NCBI GenBank assembly: GCA_950022295.1
Contig: OX465597.1
Coordinates: 397,611,016-397,675,015 of the forward strand
From: Bromus sterilis
Taxonomy: Eukaryota; Streptophyta; Magnoliopsida; Poales; Poaceae
Direction of reading: 5' to 3'
DNA length: 64,000 bases
Below, piece by piece: positions 45,301 to 57,831 of this stretch (positions are counted from its first letter, which is position 1; every line of letters starts with the position of its first letter). Below the pieces are notes generated by a model. That model saw only the letters and a program-made list of their open reading frames with translations. It was not told where the DNA came from and ran no database searches. The translations under genes and the position numbers were made by a program.

Positions 45301-48300
45301 ATGGCCGATAGGTAAACACAAAGCTTGGCCCGACCTAGGCCAGAATTTATAAACATATTTCTTAATTTAACCATTCCTGAGATATTTTCTTCATGAGTTT
45401 AGGCGAAGAAATTACGAATCGGATAATCTAGCTAATATTTTCCTTTCTTTAGATTATAGAAAGCATGTTTGGCTTATGGAGCTACATGATCTTGTAAACA
45501 TTCCTTTGAACATCGTTCTTCAATAAAGTAAGAAGTTGTTCCCTAATAAAAATCCTAATATATGAATGCTGCAATTTAGAAGTGACATACTGGTTTGTAG
45601 CTATTTCGGGTTTCTTTCGAGCTTTCGAAAAAGAAAAGTGGAGCTCGAGCCCGGCTCGGATGCTGGGCTTTAAGGCTAGGACTATTGACCATGCTCATAT
45701 CTATCATTGCGAACAATTCAGTTCAAACAATCGCGGGAGGTTTAAGAATCGGCGTTGGAGATGCCCTAACAACGTGTAATGTAACTTATTTATGATTTGT
45801 GCATAACCGGTAAATAAACATGTTTTTTCTACCAAATTTACAAGAATAAATCCTCAAACAAGGTTTAAGAAGTTACAACGATAAGTACTATACCTGATAA
45901 CTGCAAAACCTGGACTATATTTTGACATAAGTCCTTCACATGTGCCAATGTACTAAAATGTCACTTAGGGTAGAACAGAAGCATGAAAAACACATAGTCC
46001 GAAAATGCACCAAAAATAAACAGGAAAACGAGAGACGTTTTTATACAAAGTGGCTGCCCATCTGATAGTGACATCTTTGTGTCTGTGATGACTGCTCAAA
46101 CGAAAAAGATGGTGACTGGTCTGTTTAGCTTTGCCACCAAACAAAATAAGATTTTTTTTTTAATATTTTATATTCGAGAAATCCACATGTTTCTTCCTTT
46201 TTGCAGGACTGAGAAATCCACACGCGATGATTAGCAGTGCCACCACATATTAAAGAGCAAGTGCTCTATGATTGTCCAGGAGCACTCCTCCTACCACCTG
46301 TCAAGCCGTATCTGACATTCCACCAAGTGCTTCGATGCAAACCCCCTTCGATCGCCCATGTGCTTCTCTCGTGCGCGCACGCACGCACACATCACTGCTG
46401 AGATAGGGCGGCCATGGAGGGCGCTGCACGCGTGGCTTGTCAGAGTATAAGTAAGATATGCGCTTCGCCAGTCGCCGTTGCGTTGATCTGTGGACGGTGG
46501 CGGTGGGTGTCGTTTGACCGTACGTCGCCACCAGCCACCGCCCCATGCCTCCGTCACCGGTGGCCACCCTTCCCCCATCGCAGTCCAAACAAACAAATGA
46601 GCAGACGGAAGGAGGAGAATCTGTCACAGATTTACTGCTATGTATAGTACTCCACCTGGGGCATTTCGATCTCTTTGAGAGTGCTGATTTTCGAGTCTGT
46701 ATAATGAATTAAATCAGCAACATTTTTCGTCAATAATTTCGGAAAGATGCGACGGGATGGTTACTCGTATGTCATCGATCGGTATTAAACAAGTGCGGTG
46801 GTCGAGAAAACTAACTTCAGTCTGTATTAAACCGATTGCTCCACTCTTGTAACCGGTGTTCGCTATTTATACGGATCCTTACAGGATCGTGGAACACATC
46901 GTCCGTTTCCCTTTGTTCTTTCTTCACCTTCGTCATAATGGCAAGCTCTAACCTCTTGTGAGATAGAGGCCAGTCCGTTGGTCGAGAAATAGATATTGCG
47001 GACATCAACTCTTCTCAACAAGCCAAGTCCAGTGGCGGCATGGGCGACAATTACCGGCAGCACCTCTCCACACCCGAGGGGTTGCCCGTCAACTGACTAT
47101 AACATGTAAATGTTGTGCTCCGGCAGAAAGCTCACGTGAAGCAGCAACGTGGGCATTCCCTTCTTGCTTCTACCTCGAGGACTATCGCAATTGTGCCGCA
47201 TTTTGCTATAGAACCCCGAAATGAGACATCTGCATTGAGCTTGTCCCCGCCTAGTTGTCGTTTTTCTAGAATTTCTATTCCAATGACCTAGAACGAGCAA
47301 AAGAGGTTAAAAATCATGTCACTCGTTACGGTCACCGTGGATGAGCACCTTATAGTTTTCGACTAGATTAAAGCTTTCTATTACAGTATGAAAATCATTT
47401 GATTTACATGCAATATGATTGATTTATGTAAATTAAATTTAAATTTAAATTAATATGCTTGAGTCTATCTGAATTTAGCAAATTTTATTTGAATTGCTGA
47501 CAAATATTTACGGTTAATGTTGAATGCGGCGAGTATTTTAAAGGTTAACGTTGAAGATATCTTAGGGTTGCCCCAATATAAAAAAGAGGACCATACGCTA
47601 AGATCCGCCTAGCTCTTCGCCCGTGCGTGCATCACAATCCTAGGGAGAGGAAAACGGCCACGACGTGGCGAAAGAGGATATCTCTACAGTTATTAGGTGG
47701 GTCGTTCAGCTCAATCGGGCAGGAAGGCTCAGCAGATCTGCATACAGTGACGGTGGACGATCCATCGATCTCGCACGAGGAGAATGTGTGCGCCGCAAAA
47801 TTTCCCCGAGCGTACGAACGCATGGATCGCAAAGGATGGACCAAGTAGATCGAGTAGAGTAGGTACCATCCGGAAGTGGCCAAAACTAAGATTTGGCACG
47901 CAAATCCGTAGGGCCCCTCGATCGTCTCACATTCCCAGCGATCCACCCATTCATCCTCTCGGTGTGTGGTGGAGATGCCTACTGATCTAATCCACGGCAC
48001 CATGCGCGATCGATGTGATCTGCAATTCCGCATCATCATCATCGGCTCCTCCTCGGATAAGGAAACTAAAGCGTACCACGTTTCCATATGATGGTTCTTA
48101 CTCCGTGGAGTGACCTTGTCCACAATCAATCATTGAGATATCCAATTCCGATGATGATAATGTGATGTGCAAGTCACTTTGCTTGGTTATCTATCTATCG
48201 CCTTTGATTGATTCCCTCCCGAGGTGCTTTGCCTGGCCGATACGGTAGATAGATCGATGGATGGATCGTTGCCATCAGTTGTCGCTGCAGGAGTGCCGCC

Positions 48301-49205
48301 GGAGGGGGATCGGAGATCAAATCTTTCGTGGAATCATTGTCCTTAAATCTTCCAGTGGAATCATTGTCCTTTGTGCTCCGTTTTTGTCCTGTTATGCCAC
48401 CTTCGTTGCACCGTATCATATCCCTACAGTTGCATATCCAGGGAGCTGTGTTGATCAACTAGTAGAGGATCCTCCTGTACGTACAGAAGATGAAAATGGT
48501 GTGCGTGTTGGGAGTGAGCATGCTTGTATGCTGTAGCTACAGCACTGGAGTCCGGGAACGATTAGCCGATCGGTTTGTACTCCTGCGAAACACATGACAG
48601 TCATGGAACACATTTCCGATTTATATCTGTGAAACACTCAAACACATGAAAGTCATGAAACACATTCCTGGATAAAGAAAATGAGTTAAAACATCTTCAA
48701 CGCAGACCATTAAAATTCTCGCATCCGTTCGGTTTGAACTGCACGGACCAGTTTTGTCATTCTATGTTCTCATGTATCATCCGCGAGCTGTTTTGTCTGT
48801 TCGTATATCCGCAAATCTAAATCGAATCAAAGAGAGCTTTACGGGAGTACGAACCGCATATATGTAGGATTATAACACGTGTGACCCATCATAAAACCAT
48901 CTCCCCGCCTGCGCGATTATCAATCACCATACCTACCTATTATGGTATTTTCATAGTCATTTCGACATACATTGTCATGCAACATTTATCTTACATTACA
49001 TGACTTGATGTTATTCTTTATTATCATATTGCTTTGCATGATCATAGGGTCTGCATGCTTTTGCTACATGTTATACTAGGTCATTGCACATCCTGCTACA
49101 CTGGAAGATGCATTCAGTTCATACATCAAATTATATATAGTTTGAGTTATAAGTACAAAAAATTGTGTTGATGTTGTTTATGTACAGTGTTCTGTCAAAT
49201 ATATT
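42369..49205. other. Long gene-poor interval
   Basis: No frame shows a recognisable domain. Visible structure is limited to GCATGCATGC-rich runs (43230-43590), a CA/GC-rich GCGCGCACGCACGCAC run (about 46373), small duplications, and AT-rich tracts. Short frames around 44770-45230, 46290-46640 and 47630-48130 overlap on both strands and were not accepted. Confidence 0.4.
48329..48372 (+). repeat. Short tandem duplication
   Basis: TGGAATCATTGTCCTT is repeated with a 29-base period within a 91-codon frame of unknown meaning. Confidence 0.6.
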
Positions 49206-50110
49206 TGTCCAGGGAAATCTTCCAAAACCCTAGTTCGAACATAAGGGCTTGGTTCGCGATCTCGAGGACAACGATGGTGAGGACGACGAGATTTGCAGAC
49301 ACAAGGCACGAACAACACAACCAAACACAAGGAGCTACCCAGGTTTGGGCCATCGTGGAGGTGTAAAACCTTACTCCTGCATGTCTGGGATTTCTCGGTG
49401 GAGATGACGATGGTGAGTTACAAGTTGAGAGATCTGGAATGGCCGATCCCCTTCTACGGTGCCCTACTTGCAACTTATATAGACGCCTCGGTCCTCTTCC
49501 CCCATAGCTCGATGAGAAGGGTTGCCACATGGAGACAATTATGGGTGGAAACAAGCTCTCCTCTTATCCTGAATAAAGCTACCTATCCTCTTATAAAGTG
49601 AAACGGCTTCGTCTGGGAAAAGCTCTGATCGGATCCCAGCTGGCTGGTGATGCACCAAAGTGGGTCGTCTTCTACGTCGCGTGTCATCTCTATCTTGTCT
49701 ACAAAGCATCAGGTATGGATCGGCATGACGCTGAGGAATGCCTCAGGAGGCACCTCTCTCGGCGGGAATCTTTGAGCGTCTTGGTCCCTGGGAAGGGCTC
49801 ATGAAGGACCGGCTACCTCTGAGAGTCTGGAGTGGCCTACGTTGGAATATGGAGCCTTTGGGAGGCCTTGAACCTCGCGAAGGGCCTTGTGGAGCGATGC
49901 ATAGACGAGAGTCGTTGCTCCTTGAGGGGGAGTTTCTCCCGCGTTGGGGGAGCTCCTCGTGAGGGGTCTCGCTGGTAGATGCCCGCGGCCAAGCTTGTGC
50001 GTTGACTTGCCTCCCCGGACGGTGTCGAACTGGGCCTTGATGGACGACCCAAGGTACCCTGGTTCCCACTTGGTCGATAGTTGCCCCTACTAGTGAGAAA
50101 TAAAAGATCC
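49206..50110 (-). mobile_element. Probable Gypsy-type LTR remnant
   Basis: On the minus strand a TATATAAGTTGCAAG signal (about 49478), then AGGAGTAAGGTTTTACACC and GGCCCAAACCTGGGTAGC, are in the order seen near the 3' part of many grass Gypsy LTRs. It closes with CCCTGGACA at 49206. The upstream end is uncertain, no primer site follows, and no target duplication was found. Confidence 0.45.
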
Positions 50111-52117
50111 TATAAACGCACCACAATGCTAATTATGATATAAGAAAGCTCATGGTCCTAACCACGTAGGCATTACGTCAAACATATATAAACTGCTATT
50201 CAGTTGCATCTTTAACTAAGAGTCCACCTCAAGACCACTTAGTCTAATCTATAATCCTATAGGCTAACTTTAGGTGATCACTGTACAATTAACAATATCT
50301 TGTACACTCTGTCGAACTTTGGCTTTTGTCTTAATCAAATGAAATCAACATGCTTGCTGTTTTTTCTTAAACCCTCTCTCTCTCTCTCTCTTGATCTCTC
50401 TTGATCTCTCATTCTACCATTTCTCAAGAACCAAGAAGATGATGAAATTCTAAGTTTTTTGTGCAGACACTGAATGTTGTTTCTCTCTTCCTTTTATTTC
50501 TCAACAAACAAATAAATGTTGCGTGGATCTTAGCCCTCTTATGGGATGTGCCATCCCATGATCAAGAACAAGTAAGGCCTACAATTTTGCCTCGGGAGCG
50601 TAAAGATCACGCCCTTAGGTGTTGCTAACAACTAAACTGAACTAAAGAAACTAACACTGGTTCACATGCTTCCTCACATGCTTCTTGATGCTTCTTGATG
50701 CTTCCTCACATGCTTCTTGATGCAACTGGGGTGGAAGAGGTGGGTGCAAGGCAGCACCGCCAATTCCTCCCAGCTGCAAAATCCTCCACGGAAATGACAC
50801 AGGTAGAGTAGGCGTTGTCCGCCTCGGTTGCAACCCCTCCTAGTGGCTATGGCACCGTGGAAAGCTTCAGGCGCAGTGCCGCCAGCCATAAGCGCGCAAG
50901 TAGGAAGTAACGTCGCAGTCAGATGCATACTATCAGCAGCAAGATGGGAGCAACGTCGCAGCCAGATGCATACTACCAGCAAAAGTACGAAGAAGCATCG
51001 TCGTAAGATGCATAATGCTAGTATAATCTAGCCCCATGCCATGGCAAAAAGGTGTGGTGGCCTAGGGGGGCATCTCAAATAAGGTTCCAATACTTTTACA
51101 CGTCCAAATACATTACAAAATTTAATTTGTAGAACATAATGCGCGGGGGGCCTTGCCCCCCCCCCCCTCTCATAAATTTCATCATGTTATATTTATTAAG
51201 TGGTTGCTTATGATTGAATACATTATGTATCAAGATTTTATCTATTAGTTAAGATTACATTTTTTTATGTGTGTGCCTTTATAATATTTTTTCATGATGT
51301 GATATATACCACTACAATTATTTAGATTACAATGTTATAATTGTTAGGTCCATTGTGCCTCATTCGCACTAGGTCCTTCATAATGTTAGGGATGGCCATG
51401 TTGCGAGTAGCAAGATGGGGCTGCGGAGATACTGACGACGATGGCAATCTTCTGCATTAAGTCATTGTATTTTTCCAACTTGCATTGACCCCACGAATGC
51501 ACCTTGCATCAAATCCAGTTAAGCTTATTGTGTTGCGCCCCATCTACAAACTCTACCCACACCATAATGACGCAATGCAATGAAGCATCAGTACCTGATG
51601 GGCTACTCGAGGTTGTGGTGTGAATGAAAGTCTTGCTCTGCTTTGGACTCAGAGGTTGTGCTGATGATGATGGAGTTGGATACTTGAATGAAAGTATTGC
51701 TATGCCTTGGACCAGGCCGGTCCATACATATTCAGGGCCCTGGGGCGAAACAACAAAAATGGTACATTTTAACATATCATTGATCGACGGTATTTTAAAA
51801 GCAATCCAATATGACAATACATATGATAGATAAAATGATATTTGAACTTTAAAACTCACACTGCAAATTATTTACTATAATGGTTCATAGAACTACATGA
51901 TAATAGTAAGGAAACAATATTGTCCAGCCTAATGCTACAGTGACTAGCATAATAAATAAATTTTGATAAATTATTAATATATTTGTAAATCGATGGTCTT
52001 TATTTATGGCTGCGGGAAATCGACGACCTCAGAATTGGAAATGACAGTGTACGCACACAGGCAGGGGGCGGCGTCGTTGCTCTTCTATAGGATTGGAGAA
52101 GAATCAGGATGAGAGAC
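50111..52117. other. Gene-free interval with small repeats
   Basis: It contains a (CT)n run with TTGATCTCTC repeats (about 50377-50412), a tandem CTTCCTCACATG/CTTCTTGATG array (50663-50724) and two ACGTCGCAG.CAGATGCATACTA units (50908-50975). A poly-C run stands at about 51157. No gene is supported. Confidence 0.5.
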
Positions 52118-53516
52118 TGATACGCCTCAAATGTATCGACTTTTCCAAACATTTTAACTATTGTTTTGACTTTATTCTTACATGATTTGAACGAAACTAA
52201 CCCGGACTGTCGTTGTTTTCAGCAGAGCTGCTTGTATGGTTTTCTCATGTGCAGAAAAAGCGAATTTTAGTTACCTCAAAAAAATCCAGGAAAATATAAA
52301 AAAATCACGCAACCGGAGGACCCATGAGCCAGAAGATGGGCCAGATGGGGTCCACCCCTAGCCAGGCGGCCAGATGGCGTGGCCAACCCCCTGGTCGCGC
52401 CAGGAGGTCGCCTGGAGGGGGGCCACCTCCCCTGGTGCCCTACTTCGACTCCTATTTTTACCCGTGACGAGAAAATCCCAGAACAGAAGTCGATATCCCA
52501 ATTCTCGTCGTGAAGCCGCTGCCACATCTGTTCTTCTCCAGGAGAACTAATATAGAGGTTGTTTTGGCCTCCAGTGAGGGGAAATTGTCGCCATTGTCAG
52601 CACCATCGCCACTCTATCACCCTTTCATGTATCCCCTTTCATGTGTGAGTAATTTCCTGCTGTAGGCGAAGGGGATGGTAGGGATTGGATGAGTCAGATC
52701 ATGTAATAATTCATCAGATTGTTGGGGGCATGTTGCCTATCATTTACTATGGTGTTTATCATCTTTTCTACTACTCGTTGCTCTTCATGCTTGTCACTTT
52801 GGGACCGAGTGCGATGATTTCAGATCTGAACCATCTATGTTTTTATGAATATATTTGCGTTCTTGATCCTATCTATGAGTTTTATGCACCTATTATAGTC
52901 CGGAACCGGCGATCCCAATGGTGACAGCTTGGGACACCAAAGGGGATGGACTATAATTTGAGGATTCCATGTATCCATTGATTGTTAATGCTTTGTTCCG
53001 GTGCTCTTTGACAGGAGCACCTTAATCTCCATAAGTTCCTTTTGGCCCCATTGATAGCGGGATGGTAGGAAAAAAGATGTTGTGCAAAGTTCTTATTGCA
53101 AGCACGCACAACTACCTTGGGATACATGCCTAATGTTTAATATTTGCCTAGATGATCATTACTTTTCTGTGTGCCTTGCCCCCATGTTAATTACATGTTA
53201 TATCTCATCCATACATCACCCAACCATCCATTCCCCTAGCCTACAGTGTTTTAGTCCTGCTAGTTACAAGTTGCTTTACTTTTGTTGTTTTACTTTTGTT
53301 GGTTTGCCACCGCTATTTCTGTTGCCACCATCACTTCCATACCACCGTTACTACTAATAAATTGTTGCCAAGCAAGTCTCTTTCAGGTGCGGTTGAATTG
53401 ACAACTCAACTGTTAAAGCTTCTAAATATTCTTTGGCTCCCCTTGTGTCAAATCAATAAATTGGGTTATACCTACCCGCGAAGACTGTTGCGATACCCTA
53501 CACTTGTGGGTCATCA
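52118..53516 (+). mobile_element. 5' LTR of a tRNA-Asp-primed Gypsy-type element
   Basis: It starts TGATACGCCTCAAATG and ends GGGTCATCA, 1399 bp, and matches the LTR at 14155-15529 along its length. TATA-like CTATTTTTA at 52452, donor-like GTGAGT at 52645 and acceptor-like TTTCAG ending 53386 are present. A primer site follows after a short spacer, so it is a left LTR, not a solo LTR. Only about 80 bases of internal sequence of this element can be recognised after it. Confidence 0.75.
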
Positions 53517-53525
53517 AGACAATTT

Positions 53526-53544
53526 TCCGACGCCGTTGCCGAGG
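53526..53544 (+). other. Primer-binding site resembling tRNA-Asp
   Basis: CCGACGCCGTTGCCGAGGA differs at three positions from TGGCGCCGTTGCCGGGGA, the complement of the plant tRNA-Asp 3' end. It lies nine bases after the LTR end. Confidence 0.65.
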
Positions 53545-53603
53545 AACATAGCTTTATTGACGAGTCTACTTGGAGTTATTTTGCTTGCTGCGATTTATCC
53601 GCT

Positions 53604-53893
53604 ATGGGTATGAAAGGAGACCTCAAGGTTCCTGATGAGGACATCCCTACTACCAACACATCTCCAGTTCGTCATGAAGAACAAGTTGATTCAACAAAGA
53701 AGAAGGATGATGAAATCAGAATTGGACCTATTACAAGAGCTCGTGCAAAGTTGATAGAACAACAGGTGAACTCGCTCTTAATAGATTCTGATATGTCATG
53801 TACTGAGAACTTTATACTGCCTAAATATTTGTATGTTTGCATTATCAGGTATCATGACGAAGACGAGGATCCAGAAGGAGGAGAAGATAAAAT
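53604..53893 (+). pseudogene. C-terminal piece of a Gypsy polyprotein
   Basis: The frame carries IGPITRARAKLIEQQVNSLL, then ENFILPKYLYVCIIRYHDE and an acidic tail. Plant Gypsy polyproteins often end with such a GPxTRARAK...LPK...LR segment after integrase. The frame then runs on into LTR-like sequence, as 3' ends of these elements do. A pol end located directly after a primer site and before an LTR is out of the normal order. It could be a remnant of a neighbouring tandem copy or of the interrupted outer element. Confidence 0.45.
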
Positions 53894-53899
53894 AAGCTC

Positions 53900-54585
53900 C
53901 AACTTTCGCACGTCCGACATCGGAGGCCGGGAGCTACGACGCTTCGATGACCTCAAGTTACAGAAGGGGTGCTATTTTCGGCGGACATCCGACGGGGTTC
54001 GGACGTCCGACACGACGGACGTCCGACAAGGAGCGGACGTCCGGCATGAAGACCTTCGCGACGCCTCCGAGTACAGTACCGATGTCAAAACAGCCAGACT
54101 TCCGACACGATTCGGATGTCCGACGCATCGGATGTCCGAAACCCATCGGACGTCCAAAACTGGCTGCGCGCAGATCTGACGGGCTGCGGCCTTGTATCCG
54201 AGTTTGACACCCCCTAGCTTATAAATACCGGACCCCCTGCGAGTTTTAGGGTTAGACCACGTTTAGATAAACCCTAGTTCTTGAGAATAGCTCCAAGCTT
54301 TCATCTTGAATCATATACTTCAATTCATATCGATCTGAAGTGTTGCTACTGCAAGTTTTGTGTGATCTGTTGTTCCACTGGGAATTAGTAGATTGCAAAT
54401 TACCGTCTCGTGGTCGACGACTACGTTGCGCAAGTGTGTGAAGTTGTGAATATCCAAAGGGTAGAGAGCTGTCACATTGGCAACAGGGATCTAGCGAGGA
54501 GAGTTCATCGGCTACATACAAGTTATCTATCATCGCCCTCATATTCACCGTTCGCTTACTGAGAAGATCGGGCCACCCCTTATCA
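53900..54585 (+). mobile_element. 5' LTR of the tRNA-Met-primed Gypsy element (start approximate)
   Basis: The end is well fixed: CCCCTTATCA at 54585, three bases before TGGTATCAGAT. TATAAATACC at about 54222 is a good TATA box. It lies downstream of a cluster of GGACGTCCGA and GGATGTCCGA motifs (53984-54154). The left edge could not be placed because no second LTR copy is in the window. Confidence 0.6.
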
Positions 54586-54588
54586 TCT

Positions 54589-54599
54589 TGGTATCAGAT
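54589..54599 (+). other. Primer-binding site, tRNA-Met type, of the Gypsy element
   Basis: TGGTATCAGAT directly follows the LTR end, matching the initiator-tRNA primer used by chromovirus-type Gypsy elements. Confidence 0.75.
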
Positions 54600-55343
54600 T
54601 TCCAGTGTTTCCTCGGTAAGCATCCACCAAATCCATCTATTAGATCATTTTTGTTTTCGTCCTATCCAGAAAAAGCCATACAAAAATATTAGGGTTTCTA
54701 GTTTTGCCATAACTTAGATTGCATTGGAGTCTTTGTTTTAGTTTGTTGTTTCGTAGTGTTCTTCCCGAAAATTTCTCCGCGGTGCGACATATTGTGGCCT
54801 AAAGAGAAAAGTAGAAGTATTGTAGCAATTTTCGTAGCAGTACTGTAGCAATTTTCGTCCGAAAATTACTGTAGCAGTACTGTAGAAATTTTCGTCAAGT
54901 TTGGAATAGAGTCAGAAAAATAAAAAAATAAAAAAGAGAGAGAAAGAAGTTTGATCAAAAAGAGTTATCCAAGAGTGCAAAGAGATATACAAGTGCTAGA
55001 AAGGACATATCATTGTGGTGATCTTTTGAGAGGCATGTATTCTTTTGTCTCCACTGTGTGAGTTTTTCCTTGGGTTTGTATCACACGATCAGCACTAGGA
55101 CTTGACATCGGTGTAGTTAGGGTGCCATACCTATCGCTCCACCATATATATATCCTGCTTTGTCGTGTGTTCACTCTTTTACTCGGGTATTCACTTCATC
55201 ACATCCGTTCACTAGTCCTCCATCCGAACGGGTACGCATTACTATTCACTTTGGAATGGTAAGATTCACCTTTTCTTGTCAGTTTTCAGTGAGTTGTGAG
55301 TGTCCACCAAAATATTTTCATTTAGTGCACTAACCTACTAATC

Positions 55344-56751
55344 ATGTCTCAAAGTGGTTTTGATGTGATGCAGAAACAGGACAATGATGCGCCATTTACA
55401 TGGGAGGCATATGAAGGTCTCCGTGATAACTTGACTGGGATGTTTACTAAATCCGCTGATGCTATTGATACAAATGTTCAAGCGGTCCAACTGAAAGTGG
55501 ACGCGACTGAAGCTGCAGTCACCACTATGCAACAACAACTAGCTGCTATACAGCAAAGCCTATAACAAATGACAACATCTGTAACTGGCATACAAGCAGC
55601 TATTGTCCACGTCAACATGACGCTCAGGAAGATGATGTAGTGTCCATGGCAACAATGCTGATTTGAGGGGAAATCAAGGCCGTGGGCGTGGTGCTCAAGG
55701 GCCGGTTCGCCAACCTCCACTTGGTTTTGGTGCGCGCCGTCTACCCATTTAGGAAGAAGATGTCTTAAGCAAGCCCAAGTTTAACATCCCCAAATTTGAA
55801 GGTTCCACGGATGTGGAAGAGTACCTCACATGGGAGCTTAAGATGGAAAAATTATGGCGTTTGCATGACTACTCGGAGGACAAGAAGATCAAGATTGCTT
55901 CGTCCGAGTTTGACGGTTATGCCTTGCGCTGGTGGGAGAGTGTGTTGACCGAGATACAAGAAACCGATGGGCTACCTATTCGTACATGGCGTGACATGAA
56001 GGCAACCATGAAAGCTCGGTTTGGTCCCACTAATTACTTACGGACAGTTTTTGATAAATTGCAACAATTAAAGCAAGGTACTATGTCCGTTGATGCATAC
56101 TATATGAAGATGGAGATGTTGCTGCAACGTGCACGAGTTCGTGAAGAGGTTGAGATGACTATGCAACGTTTTCTCCATGGACTGAAATTTAACATCAAGA
56201 GTATTGTGCGACATCACCAATACTATAATATGAATGATCTATTGTATCTTGCAAGGGAGGCTGAGTCATAGATTGCAGAAGAGGCACAACTGAAGGCCAA
56301 ATACACATCATCTAGCAGATTTTCTCCACAGACACAGTATGCCGCGCCTATGGAGAACTATGGTGCCAATACTCGGGCTTCTTCTTCACTTTCCAAGCCA
56401 GCCTCCAATGGTTCTATGGCCAAGAAGCCAGCTGCTCCTGCCACTAGTGCAGGCTCCAACATGTCTACATCTCGCAATCGCGAGATGACTTGTCACTCTT
56501 GCGGTAATCCGGGTCACTTTAAGAGAGATTGCCCGAACCGAAAGGTCATGTTCATTAATGAAGAAACCGGCGAGTATGAAACCGGTGATGATGAAGACCC
56601 CGACGCATTCAATGACGAGGGATACAATATTGAAGAAGGCATGGATGCTTTTCCATCACATGCTCCTACTATTATTGTGTCACAGTGTGCTCTTACTGTG
56701 CAGTCCAAATCTGAGTCTCAGCACTGCAATTTTTCCAAACCAAAGCATTAG
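55344..56751 (+). pseudogene. Gypsy gag, broken
   Basis: The start segment (55344-55565) is a glutamine-rich coiled-coil-like N-terminus ending in a stop. After a frame change and a stop at 55750, the main part (55813-56271) holds FEGSTDVEEYLTWELKMEK, LRWWESVL and WRDMKATMKARFGP, the retrotransposon gag domain. A stop at 56269-56271 separates it from a linker and a CCHC zinc knuckle, CHSCGNPGHFKRDC (56491-56532), followed by an acidic ETGEYETGDDED tail. At least two stops and two frame changes make it non-functional. Its leader (54600-55343) contains tandem GTAGCAATTTTCGT units. Confidence 0.85.
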
Positions 56752-57831
56752 TTGGCCCCAACAAAGCTTTCAAAGTTATCATCGATGGAGGTAGCTGCCG
56801 AAACCTCTCAAGCAAGGAGTTATGTGCCAAGCTTAATCTGAAATACTTACCTCACTCAAATCCTTATTATGTCCAATGGTTGAGTGACAGTGGTGAGATG
56901 AAGGTGAATCACATGGTGCGCGTAAATTTTGAGATAGGGCCATACAAGGATTCCATCGATTTTGATGTGGTGCCTATGACAGTTTGCCATCTCTTATTGG
57001 GTCGGCCGTGGTTATATGATCGCCATGTGCAACACAATGGCCGAGCCAATACATATCATTTGGAGTTCAAGGGCAAGAAAGTTAATCTCCATCCTATGTC
57101 TCCACAGAAAATTGTGAATGAGTCTCGTCAGAAGGTAGAGGTGAATGTAGAACCAACAAGAGAGAACAATGTAATAGCTGTGGGTGATAATATAACGAAA
57201 AGTGCGAGAGAGACTAGTTTGCTTACATTAGCCACCAAAGAAGACATGAGAGAATTTAGTGAGGATCCTGCATCCATGCCACTTGTGCTTATGTACAAAG
57301 GCGAGGTTTTGCTTTCTAATGATAATCATCCTCTTTCTTCTAGTGTGTCTACTGTTTTGCAGGATTATGATGATGTGTTTCCGGCGGAGGTTCCAGCAGG
57401 ATTACCACCCTTGCGTGGTATTGAGCACCAAATTGATCTTATTCCAGGAGCTACACTTCCCAACCGGGCACCATACAGGACCAATCCCCAAGAGACAAAG
57501 GAAATTCAGCAACAAGTACAAGCGCTTCTGGATAAAGGGTATATTCGTGTCAGCCTTAGCCCTTGTGTTGTTCCTGTTATTTTGGTTCCTAAGAAAGATG
57601 GTACATGGCGTATGTGCGTAGATTGTAGAGCTATAAATAATATCACTATTCGATATCGCCATCCTATTCCACGTTTAGAGGATATGCTTGATGAATTGAG
57701 TGGTGCTGCTATTTTCTCTAAAATTGATTTGCGTAGTGGATACCATCAAATTAGGATGAAAGAAGGGGATGAATGCAAAACTTCTTTCCAAACTAAGTTC
57801 GGATTATATGAGTGGTTAGTTATGCCTTTTG
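56752..57831 (+). pseudogene. Gypsy pol: protease and partial reverse transcriptase, interrupted
   Basis: Right after a frame change near 56735-56750 the protease motif VIIDGGSC (about 56775-56798) appears, the form typical for plant Gypsy proteases, and DVVPMTVCHLLLGRPWL follows. The reverse transcriptase begins around 57400 with LPNRAPYRTNPQE. It continues with LVPKKDGTWRMCVDCRAIN and FSKIDLRSGYHQIRMKEGDE, including the first catalytic Asp. At 57831, just after YEWLVMPF, a Copia LTR is inserted, so the YxDD box, RNase H and integrase are cut off and would lie beyond the window if retained. Confidence 0.88.

Noticed and set aside
49743..50126. 127-codon minus-strand frame
   Set aside because: It lies in a probable Gypsy LTR and is Arg/Ser/Pro-rich without any motif.
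50663..50724. Regular repeats as a CRISPR-like array
   Set aside because: Direct tandem units without unique spacers, in a plant genome.
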